A stretch of DNA of 64,000 nucleotides from Prostheceraeus crozeri (lineage: Eukaryota; Platyhelminthes; Polycladida; Euryleptidae): the NCBI GenBank assembly GCA_907163375.1, contig CAJQUW010005252.1:1-64000 (forward strand), read 5' to 3'. Below are positions 37,664-48,390 of the stretch, piece by piece (the first letter of the stretch is position 1; the number at the start of each line of letters is the position of its first letter). The translations under genes and the position numbers were made by a program. The notes below the pieces were generated by a model. The model worked only from the letters and a program-made list of their open reading frames with translations. It ran no database searches and had not been told where the DNA came from.

Positions 37664-38449
37664 CAATCATATTTTTCATATTCCTTGACATGTATTATGT
37701 GCAGTGTGTTCCATATTTGCTATAGCAACAGCATCTTAGTATTCGTCTGCTTCTGGTTCTGTTTGTCACCATTCTGCTGTTCTTCAGTCTCTGCATTGGA
37801 ATCAGTTTACTGTCTCTTCATCATCAAGATAAATGACATTTTATTTTTCTCAAAGTCATTGTGATCATTGGAATCATACAGAGAACCAGACCATAACAGT
37901 CGACAGGGCAAAAGTCCTGAGATTAAACTTGATGGTTATTAAATACATTCATTGATTTATTCTTACAGAATACTTGTGATGAATGCATCGCATCTCAGAT
38001 TTAATAATGCGCTGGTAGTGGCAAACACAGCACATAAACGAATCAACTAACCTACATTTTCATGCAACAATTTATCCTGATGATCCTATCTGTCTCCTTA
38101 TTCATTGTCTTCTCATAAATTTCATGAAATCGATTATCAAGCTGCTGGAGATGTCGTGATTCATGCCCCTGTAAATACTCATACTTGTACACTCACGATA
38201 ACTTGAAATATGCGTCATACAAACAGACGGCTTCAGACGGTGCATGCGTCTGCATCTTTCATCTGCGCGTTGCCACAAATGTCCATTCATTGATTAATTG
38301 TCGGATTATCCTACATGCAAATCATGTAAGGGTCCATCTATAAAGGTGGCATTTTTCATTCCGTCCTCGTCCGCATATGTCCTAATCTTTCAATTTCCCC
38401 AGGACGTCCGCATTTGCAAAAGCTCAATTTCTGTCAACTGCATGACGGG
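37664..38449. other. Intergenic stretch after the satellite
   Basis: No gene is supported. The frame 37625-37864 starts inside the satellite and reads into a hydrophobic low-complexity peptide, which I do not accept as a gene. No named repeat is seen. Confidence 0.55.
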
Positions 38450-38452
38450 TTA

Positions 38453-39558
38453 TAGTCCGGCAGCCAGCACGAGTTTCTGCAGGGAACGAGGCCGAAAGTG
38501 AGACTTTCACAGAATGATGAACATCTTATGCCTACTTCGAATCCGCACGTCTGCCGAGTTCTAGTGAGTTCCTCTTCTTGTCAGACAGGATCAAAGAAAA
38601 ACACATGTAAATCCAATGGGACGCACATAACAGCTTTTGGCTAAAATGAAATTTTGTATATTTTCTCTGATTGAACGAAAAGTACTAAGCCCAGAGTCAT
38701 ACTTTTTGACATGGAATGTCTTCAGGTTATTTCCTATGATATGCATGTGCTTTTATCATGCATCTAATCGGCAATGTATGTGAGAATGTGGTTGAATGTG
38801 GATAAAGTTGCTCAAAATGTTTGTGTTTGCCGACATTAAGAGGCCCGCCAAATCTAAATGCGCTTAGCTTTATTGACAGGAGTGCATGAAGATGAGAGGA
38901 AATGGCCTACAGACATTCCATGCCAAAACATTATGACTCTGGGCTTAGTATTTCTCCTTTAATCAGAGAAAAATGCAAAATTTGATTTTAACCAAAAACT
39001 GCAATCTGCGTCCCATTGGATTTGAATGTCTTTTTCTTTGATCCTGTCTGACAAGAAGAGGTACTCACTTGAACTCGGCAGACGTGCGGATTCGAAGTAG
39101 GCATAGGGTGTACATCATTCTGTGAAAGTCTCATTGTCGGCCTCGTTCACTGCACAAACTCGTGCTGGCTGCCGGACTAGAGGTGTACATCATTCTGTGA
39201 AAGTCTCATTGTCGGCCTCGTTCCCTGCAGAAACTCGTGCTGGCTGCCGGACTATGAGGTGCACATCATTCTGTGAAAGTCTAATTGTCGCCCTCGTTCC
39301 CTGCACAAACTCGTGCTGGCTGCCGGACTATGAGGTGTACATCATTCTGTGAAAGTCTCATTGTCGGCCTCGTTCCCTGCAGAAACTCGTGCTGGCTGCC
39401 GGACTATGAGGTGCACATCATTCTGTGAAAGTCTAATTGTCGCCCTCGTTCCCTGCACAAACTCGTGCAGGCTGCCTGACTATGAGGTGTACATTATTCT
39501 GTGGAAGTCTCATTGTCGGCGTCGTTCCCTGCACAAACTCGTGCTGGCTGCCGGACTA
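38453..39558. mobile_element. Foldback DNA element with TTA target duplication and multiplied ends
   Basis: The element begins TAGTCCGGCAGCCAGC and ends with the inverse GCTGGCTGCCGGACTA. It is flanked by TTA at 38450-38452 and 39559-39561, the usual 3-bp target of PIF/Harbinger. The two halves are long inverted copies of each other: CTACTTCGAATCCGCACGTC on the left returns as its inverse near 39090, and AAGCCCAGAGTCAT near 38688 returns near 38937. The right tip is a tandem array. There is no transposase. A diverged arm of the family lies in the LINE at 12253. Confidence 0.85.
39104..39558. repeat. Six tandem copies of the foldback tip (about 76 bp each)
   Basis: The word CATCATTCTGTGAAAG or a close variant recurs at a spacing of 75-76 bp from 39112 to 39490, each time followed by the TIR end CTGGCTGCCGGACTA or a close variant. 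Copies 2 and 4 share CGGCCTCG and GCAGAAACTCG. Copies 3 and 5 share CGCCCTCG and GCACAAACTCG. A two-unit block of about 152 bp was therefore duplicated as a whole. Frames through it are artefacts. Confidence 0.9.
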
Positions 39559-39561
39559 TTA

Positions 39562-40110
39562 TTTAATTAGCATTCATTATTCTTGCACTTAAGTAACACA
39601 TTGTTTCAGTATTTAAGCGAATGTAAAAGTGCCTGTATTAGGTCTATATAATTATGTATTACATGCTTCCTCAAGTTTATAAAGGCCTTTATTCAGTAAT
39701 TCAACATCACGTTGTTTAAAAAAGACTTGAAATATTAGCAGGACTATGCGACTACTACATTTCTTTGAGAAGTGTAGCCGCACATCTGGCTAAGGAGATC
39801 TCTCCAACAATTAAGCAACAATTACAGTTTTCCATAACTCTCAAATTCTAGAAATGTTATCTGCTTTTGCTGCATTTTTCCACGTGTTGAGGTACCACAT
39901 TACCTAGGGAAAATTGCTTTGCACGCTCATTGGTGGAAGTCTGAACAGCGGCCTTGTAGCCATTAGAATGCGATACACTGCCAACGGCGACTGATGTGAT
40001 TGATCATCGTCTGCCTCAAGTCTGCCTAATTGATAAGGAGAATGAAGCTCACGAAATGACAGCTTCGCGTTCGTCTCATTCAGACCGTTGCGCTATTTTA
40101 TTCCAATCTA
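39562..40110. other. Intergenic stretch, nothing recognised
   Basis: Mixed-composition DNA without a supported gene or named repeat, ending at the TA before the mariner-type relic. Confidence 0.55.
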
Positions 40111-40242
40111 CAGGGTGAGGCGTGATTCTGGAGACAGGGGATATACTGTGAATTTGACATTCATTGCTTTTACACAAGTTTGATGAACCATGCAAATTTC
40201 TATGACGAATTCATTTAACTACAAGCAAACTTCATGAAGTTC

Positions 40243-41779
40243 ACACCCGCGGGAACGGCCATCAAACGAAAGGAAATATGAGCTCTTAACCACCTGAATT
40301 TTTGGAAAGCATTCATGTCACAGATATCATGTATGTCATTCACGAAAATCATCTATAAGCTATTGCCAAATTATGACGTCATCTTTCAAAATGTCCGCTA
40401 TGATTACAAAAATAGGCTATACCTCGAAAATGAATGATTTTTAGACCGAATAATGTATTACGAACAGATATGAAGTCGACAATTTCCTTTCATTTGTGAC
40501 CAGTGATATGCCAACAGGTCGCATGTATGTCAAGTAATGACGTTATAGGCCTTATTCAAAATGGTCGCCATAATTACAAAAATCTGCTATGACCCGAAAA
40601 TAATTTATTTTAAGGCCTAAGCTTTTATATAGTGTCAACATATAAGTCTTTATTTCACCTAACATATCAAACGCATCTTACATAGATAGAAAATCGTACA
40701 GATGTCTGTCCTAATAAACCTTTTAGATAACGCATACATTTGAGAGCGAGAAATTTTCATAAAACAATTATTTTAGACAGTGACAAATAAAGTGGGTGGT
40801 GATAAGATGAAATGTTGATGAAGTCACAAATGTCAGCCATTGTAGCGAATAAATGTCTGCAGCAAACTTGTTTCATATTTTGAATTTCTACTTCAATTTT
40901 CGAATTCCGAACTGTTACCTTCGATCTTAGAGTCAGCTTCACGACAGCTGCTCACATAATATTCAACCAATCCACCAATTCCACCAATCATCTTTGGGAA
41001 AACATAGTTCGGAATTCAGAAATTGAAATAGCCAAGTCTGGCGAGAGGTCTTTTCCAAAGCGAGCAGGTTGAACGTTGTTAAACAAGCGAGTCTGTCCAC
41101 AGGGAAAAGTGTGGCAAAGTTCTAATCAGCCACTCATAATATGGAACAGGTTTGCTGCAGACATTTATTCGCTACAATGGCTGACATTTGTGACTTCATT
41201 AACATTTCATCTCATCACCACCCACTTTATTTGTCACTGTCTAAAATAATTGTTTTATGAAAATTTCTCGCTCTCAAATGTATGCGTTATCTAAAAGGTT
41301 CATTAGGGCAGACATCTGTAGGATTTTCTATCTGTCTTAATTTATTCATGCAAGATGTGTTTGATATGTTAGGCGAAATGAAGACTTATATGTTGACACT
41401 ATATAAAAGCTTAGGCCTTAAAATAAATTATTTTCGGGTCATAGCAGATTATTCTAGTTATGGCGACCATGTTGAATTGTGAAGTCATTACTTGACATAC
41501 ATGCAACCTATTGGCATATCACTGGTCACAAATGAAAGGAAATTGTCGACTTCATATCTGTTCGTAATATATTATTCGGCCTTAAAATCATTCATTTTCG
41601 AGATATAGCCCATTTTTATAATCATGGCGGCCATTTTGAAAGATGACGTCATAATTTGAATAGCTCATAGATGATTTTGGTGAATGACATACATGATATC
41701 TGTGACATGCATGCTTTCCAAAAATACAAGTGGTTAAGAGCTCATATTGTTTTCGTGTGATGGCCGTTCCCGCGGGTGT
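40243..41779. mobile_element. 1.5-kb foldback element with 0.6-kb inverted arms
   Basis: It starts ACACCCGCGGGAACGGCCAT and ends with the inverse. The left arm (40243 to about 40880) and right arm (about 41150 to 41779) mirror each other throughout; for example GCTATGACCCGAAAAT near 40587 is mirrored near 41435 and GCAGACATTTATTCGC near 41156 is the inverse of the left arm near 40850. The central spacer of about 270 bp is unique. No transposase and no convincing target duplication are seen. The arms contain frames in both directions that are mirror artefacts. Confidence 0.8.
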
Positions 41780-41945
41780 ATTCAGCCATACAGATAATCC
41801 AACTATTCAGTTATACAGATACCTATGCAAGATATTGATTGATAACTATTCAAATTCAAGAAGGACGTCATTTATTCGCGTGCTCACCACTTAAGGCATC
41901 GTTTCATTCCCATAAAGAGCTTTACAAAAGGCAGCTGTACCTGGC

Positions 41946-42775
41946 ACTGTCAAAAGAAGAACGCATTGATGTCGTTTTGCAAGCCGCTATCGGGAGCTAT
42001 AACGAGCAATAGCAATTGATTTCAATCGTCGACATCCCGAACGACCACCAATTAAGGTAAATTTAAGGAAACTGGAAGTCTCGAAGACCGTGAAAGAAGT
42101 GGAAGGCATCGCTCTGTGACAGATGAAGCGTCAACGATTTCCCTTTTACCTGCGGTTTCCAAAAGTACTCACAAAAGCTCTCGTCATCTGAGAACATGGA
42201 CTTAGTCAGCGCAGTGTTCTCCGAATTTTGCATGCCTTGAAACGACATCCGTACAAGTGCAAATGCTGCAGTATAAATAGACCCCGAAAGGCGGTAGGAG
42301 CTTTGAAAATGGACTTTAAGCTCATGGAAGAATTTCCGAATTTCTCTTCGATGATTCTCTTCACCGACGAAGCCAATTTTTATGTCAACGGTGAAATAAA
42401 TCATCAAAATTGGAGATATTGGAGCGATTCGAATCCAAACTGGGCTGATTCGTCAAAGATTCAAGGAGGTGGCAATGGTGCTGTGCGGATTTTGGGGTAC
42501 CAGAATAGTTGGACCTTTCTTTGTCAAAGAAAACATGACTTCGGAAATATACCTACGGATGCTCCAAGAGGAAATCATGCCATCACTACTAAATGTTGAA
42601 TGAGAAAAATTCTTCCAGCAACATCTCATTATGGAATATCTGTCAGAGCATGGTTGGACCAGCAGTTCCCAATTCGGTGGATAGGAAGGCGTGGAGTTGT
42701 TGAGAGGCCACCTCGCTCACTCGATTTGTCACCTCTAGACTTTTCCTTGTGGGGTCATCTCAATATGTGCTAAGA
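41946..42775 (+). pseudogene. Mariner-type transposase remnant (copy B)
   Basis: A start-like LSKEERIDVVLQAAIGSY is followed by stops and shifts. From about 42322 one frame reads FPNFSSMILFTDEANFYVNG, then EINHQNWRYWSDSNPNW, with the first catalytic Asp present in LFTDEANF. Another frame near 42600-42770 reads HYGISVRAWLDQQFPIRW, then RSLDLSPLDFSLWGHL, the region of the third acidic residue. The two parts lie in different frames and there are further stops, so no protein is made. The layout matches the better preserved transposase at 56046-57084, though it is a different subfamily. Confidence 0.72.
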
Positions 42776-43279
42776 AGATCAAGGATCTTTGTGTCTTGTT
42801 GGATACTAATTCCTATTTAATCAAATTGCTTTCATTTTATTCTAGAACCAAGTGAAAGCTTATGTAATTGAGCTATGAGTCTGTAGTAAACCTTCTTGCA
42901 AAGTGAAATGTTTGTAGCATGTACTTACCATGTTGAAGAAGATGCTATGCAAAGACCTTTTTAATATAAAATGTAGTACTGTTTACAACAAGCTGTAAAT
43001 GAGTACACTGTGGTAAAAGCTCGAAATAAATCGTTTTATTTGTCGTACATAGAATTTCTTAACTTTTTGCCTTAAAATCGAGTTTAAATGATTTTTGCTG
43101 TATTTTGACATTTTTAAATCTTGCTAAATTACGATTAAAGATTTTTAGGTCATATTCGGTTATAGTTGATTGTGGCGTACGGGAGGTAGTTAGGCATGAT
43201 TCGAAACAGAAAAGATCACTCCCTTTTTGAGTAAACCACGATATATTGTAATAAGATAAATAGCTAAAACTTTGTACAG

Positions 43280-43318
43280 TGGCATACGTTTCGCGACCCA
43301 GTCGCTGCCTCAGTGCCA
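43280..43318 (-). ncRNA. Hammerhead-like fold in the 3' part of the Penelope element (minus arm)
   Basis: On the minus strand: TGGCA, then CTGAGGC, a stem GCGAC with loop TGG and GTCGC, then GAAAC, then GTA and TGCCA pairing back to TGGCA. This is the order of a hammerhead ribozyme (stem I, CUGANGA, stem II, GAAA, tiny stem III, UH). One core base differs from CUGANGA, so activity is uncertain. Hammerheads are a known part of Penelope-like terminal repeats. Confidence 0.55.
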
Positions 43319-43390
43319 AATAAAACTAAAACGGAAGGTGACAGAACAACTTCAATAGGTACGGATCGATTGCTTAGACGCGAGTATTCA

Positions 43391-43867
43391 TCAGCCAACC
43401 AGCTCGTGCTTCCTATTCAGACCCGGTGACTTATTGTTGATGTGCCTCGCTTCAGCAATACGGCTTTCAATAGGTGAACTTAGTTTGTCTAAAATACAAT
43501 ACCTGAAATCGTTAATGGACATGTTACGATTGTGGGCGGTCTTGGCATGCTCAGTAAGAGCTCTGGTATTATTAAGACTCCTTAAACTACTGGCATGCTC
43601 CTTAAGGCGAGTGACAAAAGGACGGCTAGTTTGCCCAATGTACGATTGGTTACAAAGACTACATGCAAATTGATATACCACGTATCGATCATCGCACGCA
43701 TAGCTACCGTTCAAACCAGTACATATTTCGCAATTTTCATGTTTACGACTATTTTTCTTATTATTTAAGCAGTGTTTTAAAGTTTTATTCAGTTTGTTAA
43801 CTAGGGTGATGGGTAAGTTGTATTTTTTCACGAGTGATTTAAGTTTTCTATTACAGCTATCGCTCAC
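43391..43867 (-). CDS. Penelope-like GIY-YIG endonuclease frame (minus arm)
   Basis: A 158-residue frame with the GIY-YIG endonuclease of Penelope-like elements. A Cys/His-rich linker (HCLNNKKNSRKHENCEICTG) is followed by YVVYQFACSLCNQSYIGQTS, which holds the paired Tyr/Tyr-Ile-Gly motifs. RLKEH follows, with the catalytic Arg, and then SRIAEARHINNKSPG, with the catalytic Glu. In the family the domain nicks the target for RT priming and is joined to the RT in one protein. Here the frame begins a few bases after the RT frame stops and in another frame, so it is probably not translated on its own. The same arrangement is found in the plus arm at 46006-46482. Confidence 0.85.
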   Translation of the reverse strand: MSDSCNRKLKSLVKKYNLPITLVNKLNKTLKHCLNNKKNSRKHENCEICTGLNGSYACDDRYVVYQFACSLCNQSYIGQTSRPFVTRLKEHASSLRSLNNTRALTEHAKTAHNRNMSINDFRYCILDKLSSPIESRIAEARHINNKSPGLNRKHELVG

Positions 43868-43872
43868 ATAGT

Positions 43873-45180
43873 CTACAGTAAATTTTTAAATTTTACGTTA
43901 TTATTATTATTTGTTTTCTCTTTCTTACTCTTGTTTTCATTGAAATCTTGGTTGCTAAACCCATTCTTACGAAGTCGGTTTTGTGCCTTTTTTAAAGGCT
44001 CGTCTTTCAAGGCCGGATTCGAACATCTGGATGCAACCCACTGTTCAGTATTCTTCACGAAATTATCCTTAATGTGACGAGGCACCCAACTATCTTTTTT
44101 CAGAGTGATGTCGGAGTGGGTAGGTTTCGAGTACCACTGATAGCTAATATCATTATTTTTTATTCTAATAGATATATCGAGGAAACTTAGGGCGGTATTC
44201 AGATCTGGAACTTCGATAGTAAACTGTATACTTTTATTAATGGAATTGAATACTTCTAGTATTTTTTCAAAAGTTTCTATGTTACGGGAAAACGGACCCA
44301 TAATTATGTCGTCGACATACCGTAAAAAGATATTCGGAATGATACCACTTTTATCGAGGTGCTCCAACGCTTGCGTCTCAATAAAATGAATTGCAATGAT
44401 CGCAAATGGAGGAGCGAAGTGGGAGCCCATCGGACAGCTGTGTATTTGGAGGTAGGTCTCATTTTCGAAACTTATTTCATAGTTAAAAGCTATAAAAGTA
44501 AGGCAATTTTTTAATTGATCTAAGGTGAGACCAAAGTTTTCAATTTTATTCCAATTGTTTTCGGCAAAGTTTTCTACAAGTTGTTTTAGAACCTGAGTAA
44601 CAAGCCAGTTGATCTTTTGTGTAGGACTGTTTGTGGTTGATGCTATCGGTCTTAACGGAAAACCACTGTCTATCCGGGTCTTGTGGTCTTTCATGCAAGT
44701 TTTAAAAGTTGCTGGACGACTGCCGCAAGTTTTTAGTTTTTCTTTTTCCTTACGAGAGAAGTTGTTCTTACAGATACTATCGAGTATTTTATTAGCTTGA
44801 TTTTCTATTTTAGCAACATTCGATTTTTCTAATTTTCGATAAGTCGTTTCATCTTGAAGTAAGTCTCGGGTGCTACTTATATAACGGTCTTTTTGCGTGA
44901 CCACGAATCTGTTAGTTTTATCGGATGCTACAGCTACTAAACCATTATCGTTTAGGAATTGTTTTGTGGCATAAATATTTTTGTTAGTATCCTTGTACAT
45001 TTGACTACTTTTGGTATACTCAATCTCTTGATTGATCACATTCAGCGCTTCATGTTTAAATAGATTCAGGTTCAATTCCTGATCGTCATTCATCTTAGGG
45101 GCTAGAGTTACTCTATTTTTATGAAAAGGAATAGTCATTTTTTTGGAATTATTATTTTCATTATTTTCATGAACCTCCAC
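43873..45180 (-). pseudogene. Penelope-like reverse transcriptase (minus arm)
   Basis: A 435-residue frame. Recognisable parts are SRPATFKTCMKDHK and FPLRPIASTTNSPTQKINWL in the fingers, a motif-B-like CPMGSHFAPPFA, the active-site box FLRYVDDIIMG and SFLDISIRI. These are Penelope-like RT features. The segment between the fingers and motif B is shorter than usual and I do not see a motif A aspartate there, so the RT core looks incomplete. The frame ends just before the endonuclease frame. The N-terminal part lies in another frame at 45135-45491. Confidence 0.82.
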
Positions 45181-45491
45181 CTAAGTTTATTACTGAGGAT
45201 TTCTAAATCCGTGTTGGCCTTATCTACAAAGCGGTCGTTCAGCTGGGGTGGAACCCGAAACTTGGGACCGTTTTCCAAACACTCGATAGCAGGTTGTGGT
45301 AAGGAATCATCACAATCGACTGTGATACGGGTACCATCGGTGTCTTTCGTACGACACAGGAGCCGGTCAGCCGACAAAGACCCCCGCCTACGAAACCAAT
45401 ACTCGTCCCTATACTCAAAATGAAAACTAGGCTGGTGCTTGAAACGGTAAGACACACGTGACAAAGGAAAGGTAGAGCCAGTTAACACCAT
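45135..45491 (-). pseudogene. Penelope-like element, N-terminal coding fragment
   Basis: This frame ends in ENGPKFRVPPQLNDRFVDKA, then NTDLEILSNKLRW, which resembles the N-terminal region of Penelope-like proteins (a GPxF patch before the RT). It overlaps the start of the RT frame in a different reading frame, so the element is broken here. The first 40 or so residues have no recognisable features. Confidence 0.6.
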
Positions 45492-45520
45492 CCACTTCTT
45501 CGAAGTGGTACCACCACTGC

Positions 45521-46000
45521 AAAAGTGGTATCATTCCGAATATCTTTTTACGGTATGTCGACGACATAATTATGGGTCCGTTTTCCCGTAACATAGAAAC
45601 TTTTGAAAAAATACTAGAAGTATTCAATTCCATTAATAAAAGTATACAGTTTACTATCGAAGTTCCAGATCTGAATACCGCCCTAAGTTTCCTCGATATA
45701 TCTATTAGAATAAAAAATAATGATATTAGCTATCAGTGGTACTCGAAACCTACCCACTCCGACATCACTCTGAAAAAAGATAGTTGGGTGCCTCGTCACA
45801 TTAAGGATAATTTCGTGAAGAGTACTGAACAGTGGGTTGCATCCAGATGTTCGAATCCGGCCTTGAAAGACGAGCCTTTAAAAAAGGCACAAAACCGACT
45901 TCGTAAGAATGGGTTTAGCAACCAAGATTTCAATGAAAACAAGAGTAAGAAAGAGAAAACAAATAATAATAATAACGTAAAATTTAAAAATTTACTGTAG
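45521..46000 (+). pseudogene. Penelope-like RT, C-terminal half (plus arm)
   Basis: The plus arm of the inverted duplication begins at about 45521 (AAAAGTGGTATC) and soon reads FLRYVDDIIMGPFSRN, SFLDISIRI and WVPRHIKDNF up to KFKNLL. Only the RT from its active site onward is present, so it is a partial copy. It differs from the minus arm by very few residues, for example NFVKST against NFVKNT. Confidence 0.82.
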
Positions 46001-46005
46001 ACTAT

Positions 46006-46482
46006 GTGAGCGATAGCTGTAATAGAAAACTTAAATCACTCGTGAAAAAATACAACTTACCCATCACCCTAGTTAACAAACCGAATAAAACTTTAAAACA
46101 CTGCTTAAATAATAAGAAAAATAGTCGTAAACATGAAAATTGCGAAATATGTACTGGTTTGAACGGTAGCTATGCGTGCGATGATCGATACGTGGTATAT
46201 CAATTTGCATGTAGTCTTTGTAACCAATCGTACATTGGGCAAACTAGCCGTCCTTTTGTCACTCGCCTTAAGGAGCATGCCAGTAGTTTAAGGAGTCTTA
46301 ATAATACCAGCGCTCTTACTGAGCATGCCAAGACCGCCCACAATCGTAACATGTCCATTAACGATTTCAGGTATTGCATTTTAGACAAACTAAGTTCGCC
46401 TATTGAAAGCCGTATTGCTGAAGCGAGGCACATCAACAATAAGTCACCGGGTCTGAATAGGAAGCACGAGCTGGTTGGCTGA
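46006..46482 (+). CDS. Penelope-like GIY-YIG endonuclease frame (plus arm)
   Basis: This 158-residue frame has the same content as 43391-43867: Cys/His linker, YVVYQFACSLCNQSYIGQTS, RLKEH and SRIAEARHIN. It lies a few bases after the RT remnant and in a different frame, as in the other arm. It belongs to a truncated copy and is unlikely to be expressed as such. Confidence 0.83.
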   Translation: MSDSCNRKLKSLVKKYNLPITLVNKPNKTLKHCLNNKKNSRKHENCEICTGLNGSYACDDRYVVYQFACSLCNQSYIGQTSRPFVTRLKEHASSLRSLNNTSALTEHAKTAHNRNMSINDFRYCILDKLSSPIESRIAEARHINNKSPGLNRKHELVG

Positions 46483-46564
46483 TGAATACTCGCGTCTAAG
46501 CAATCGATCCGTACCGATTGAAGTCCACACACAGTGTTCTGTCACCTTCCGTTTTAGTTTTATT

Positions 46565-46603
46565 TGGCACTGAGGCAGCGACTGGGTCGCGAAACGTATG
46601 CCA
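46565..46603 (+). ncRNA. Hammerhead-like fold (plus arm)
   Basis: Same 39-bp arrangement as at 43280-43318, without a base change: TGGCA/TGCCA outer stem, CTGAGGC, GCGAC-TGG-GTCGC hairpin, GAAAC, GTA. Conservation in both arms is expected from the recent duplication and is not independent proof of function. Confidence 0.55.
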
Positions 46604-46690
46604 CTGTACAAAGTTTTAGCTATTTATCTTATTACAATATATCGTGGTTTACTCAAGAAGGGAGTGATCTTTTCTGTTTCGAATCATGCA

Positions 46691-48100
46691 TATTCGGTCA
46701 TATTTTTCGATTTTTAGGTCATAAAAATTGCCCTAGTTATTAGTATCTGTGAATCATTTATCCAAGATCCGTTGTCAGATATTCCTAGAGAAGATGATGA
46801 AAATCTGCTTTCAATCTCCATAACATGCCACACCTTACAATGAGCGAGGATTTCTATTTTGCAGTACTGGTGAGAAGCGCCAAGTTCCGGAAATGAGGAT
46901 AACACTTTCTTACATCATCTCTTCACATTCGAGATGTTCAGTGACATTCTGGGATGTTATTGCCTTTCAAGAAGCAACGAAGTACGCAAAATCCTAATGA
47001 AAGAGACACGATGAGAATATTGGGGAGTTAGTCTCATTATCTGTTTGGAAGCTCCCCATGTCAGATATTTGACACATTAATGCACAGCAAAACTAGCTGG
47101 TCTCGCGCGAGCGCTTTCGACGACCGTCGGCCACCATAATCATATTATTATATGATTATTATTATATTATGTCAAAACATATTATAGCTCCAGTTTAGTA
47201 CATGTATACACCATGCAGGTATAATTGTCTTCACTCAAAAGCAAAGAAGATCTTTCACTATATGGAGACGCTGCAGCTCCATCTTGGAAAATGTGAAAAT
47301 GCTTATCGGAAAAGGCGGATCTTGTGAGTGAAAAACGATATTAATGACGCATTGGATCTTCTTGAGGTCCCCCTGAAGCCTATGCAGGGCATCTTGCTCT
47401 ACATAAAGTCTTCTTAGATCTTCACAATGGCACCTTTTGTCGAGGCTCTATATCTATGTCGCTATTGACGCTGTATGCAGGGGATGTATTATGAATTTCT
47501 ATGCTTGCTCTTAGCTTGCAGCTAATGCAGTAGATATTGTGAATATAGAGTTTGAATTTCGAATTGTCAATTACTCTTTGGCACTGTATGTACGTGGTTT
47601 GACCCTAGTAATGTGGTGGATTTAATAGACTTCTACTGCTTCAATCAGCTTTGATAATCGTGAGATTGACCTGGTAAACCATCGTCGTGCTGTGTATTGA
47701 ATCATCTTCTTAGTCTATTGAATTGATTGAAGGACAAACTGCGCTCTGCCTTGTGACGAATGCCAATGTTTTGAAGTGACTGAATTTGATATTGATGACA
47801 AAAGTGTATCTCTCCTTCCACCATGTGCATTGCATGTTCCATCAGAGCATGTTCCATTTAATACATCCACATTTGAACATTTCAGCTTCCAGTATCATCC
47901 TCTCGACAATATCCTCCGTGCTATGTTTCAGTTTATTCCATTTTTAAATGATATCACATTTTATCTGAACTTCCCTGAATATATCATTTATGATAGCAGC
48001 AAGTCGGCAATAAAACATTTTGACTGACTTTTGACTTCCGCTGACAAATTTATGTGGATATTACTTATTAAGGGCGCATTAAAGCTTCTTATAGGGCAGT
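46691..48100. other. Intergenic stretch, nothing recognised
   Basis: No gene is supported. A frame at 47776-48027 has no domain that I know and no upstream support. TATTAT-rich words occur near 47140-47170. Confidence 0.55.
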
Positions 48101-48109
48101 TTTTGGCTT

Positions 48110-48226
48110 CATCTCTCTCTCTCTCTCTCTCCTTTATCTCTTCTCTCTCTCTTTCTCCTCTCTCTCTCTCTTTTATCTCTTCTCTCTCTCCTCTCTCTCT
48201 CTTCTCTCTCTCTCCTCTCTCTCTCT

Positions 48227-48290
<64 letters not shown>

Positions 48291-48390
48291 CCTCCCTCTC
48301 TCTCTCTCTCTCCTCTCTCTCTCTCCTCTATCTTCTCTCTCTCTCTTCTCTCTCTCTCTTCTCTCTCAGAACTCAGAACTCAGAACTCAG
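48110..48390. repeat. CT-rich microsatellite with a short AACTCAG tail
   Basis: Some 250 bp of (CT)n broken by CC, TT and occasional AT, followed by four copies of CAGAACT-type heptamers (48367-48390). The serine/leucine frame across it is an artefact. Confidence 0.93.

Larger units (their letters stand above)
40111..42923 (+). mobile_element. Mariner-type DNA transposon relic (copy B), split by a foldback
   Basis: The start CAGGGTGAGGCGTGATTCTGG and the 3' part ending GCATGTA match copy A at 18022-19114. Between the leader and the transposase a 1.5-kb foldback element (40243-41779) is inserted. Unlike copy A, this copy keeps part of the C-terminal catalytic region. Right-end TIR was not found. 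Confidence 0.78.
43192..46690. mobile_element. Penelope-like element with inverted duplication of its 3' half
   Basis: The minus-strand copy runs from about 45491 (N-terminal part) down to 43192. Its 3' half, from the RT active site through the GIY-YIG endonuclease and the 3' flank, is repeated in the opposite direction at 45521-46690. The arms are very similar: only a few residues differ between the two endonuclease frames (VNKLNK against VNKPNK, NNTRAL against NNTSAL). The two arms share their peculiarities, so the inverted duplication is younger than they are. Inverted or tandem partial copies are known for Penelope-like elements, which often insert with such terminal repeats. Confidence 0.88.

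Noticed and set aside
39122-39570. Frames with repeated SLSASF/CRTMRC words
   Set aside because: They translate the 76-bp tandem tips of the foldback element; the unit length alternates frame and no gene is needed to explain them.
47776-48027. An 83-codon frame as a possible host exon
   Set aside because: No domain, no clear splice context and no neighbouring exon; length is within chance for AT-rich DNA.
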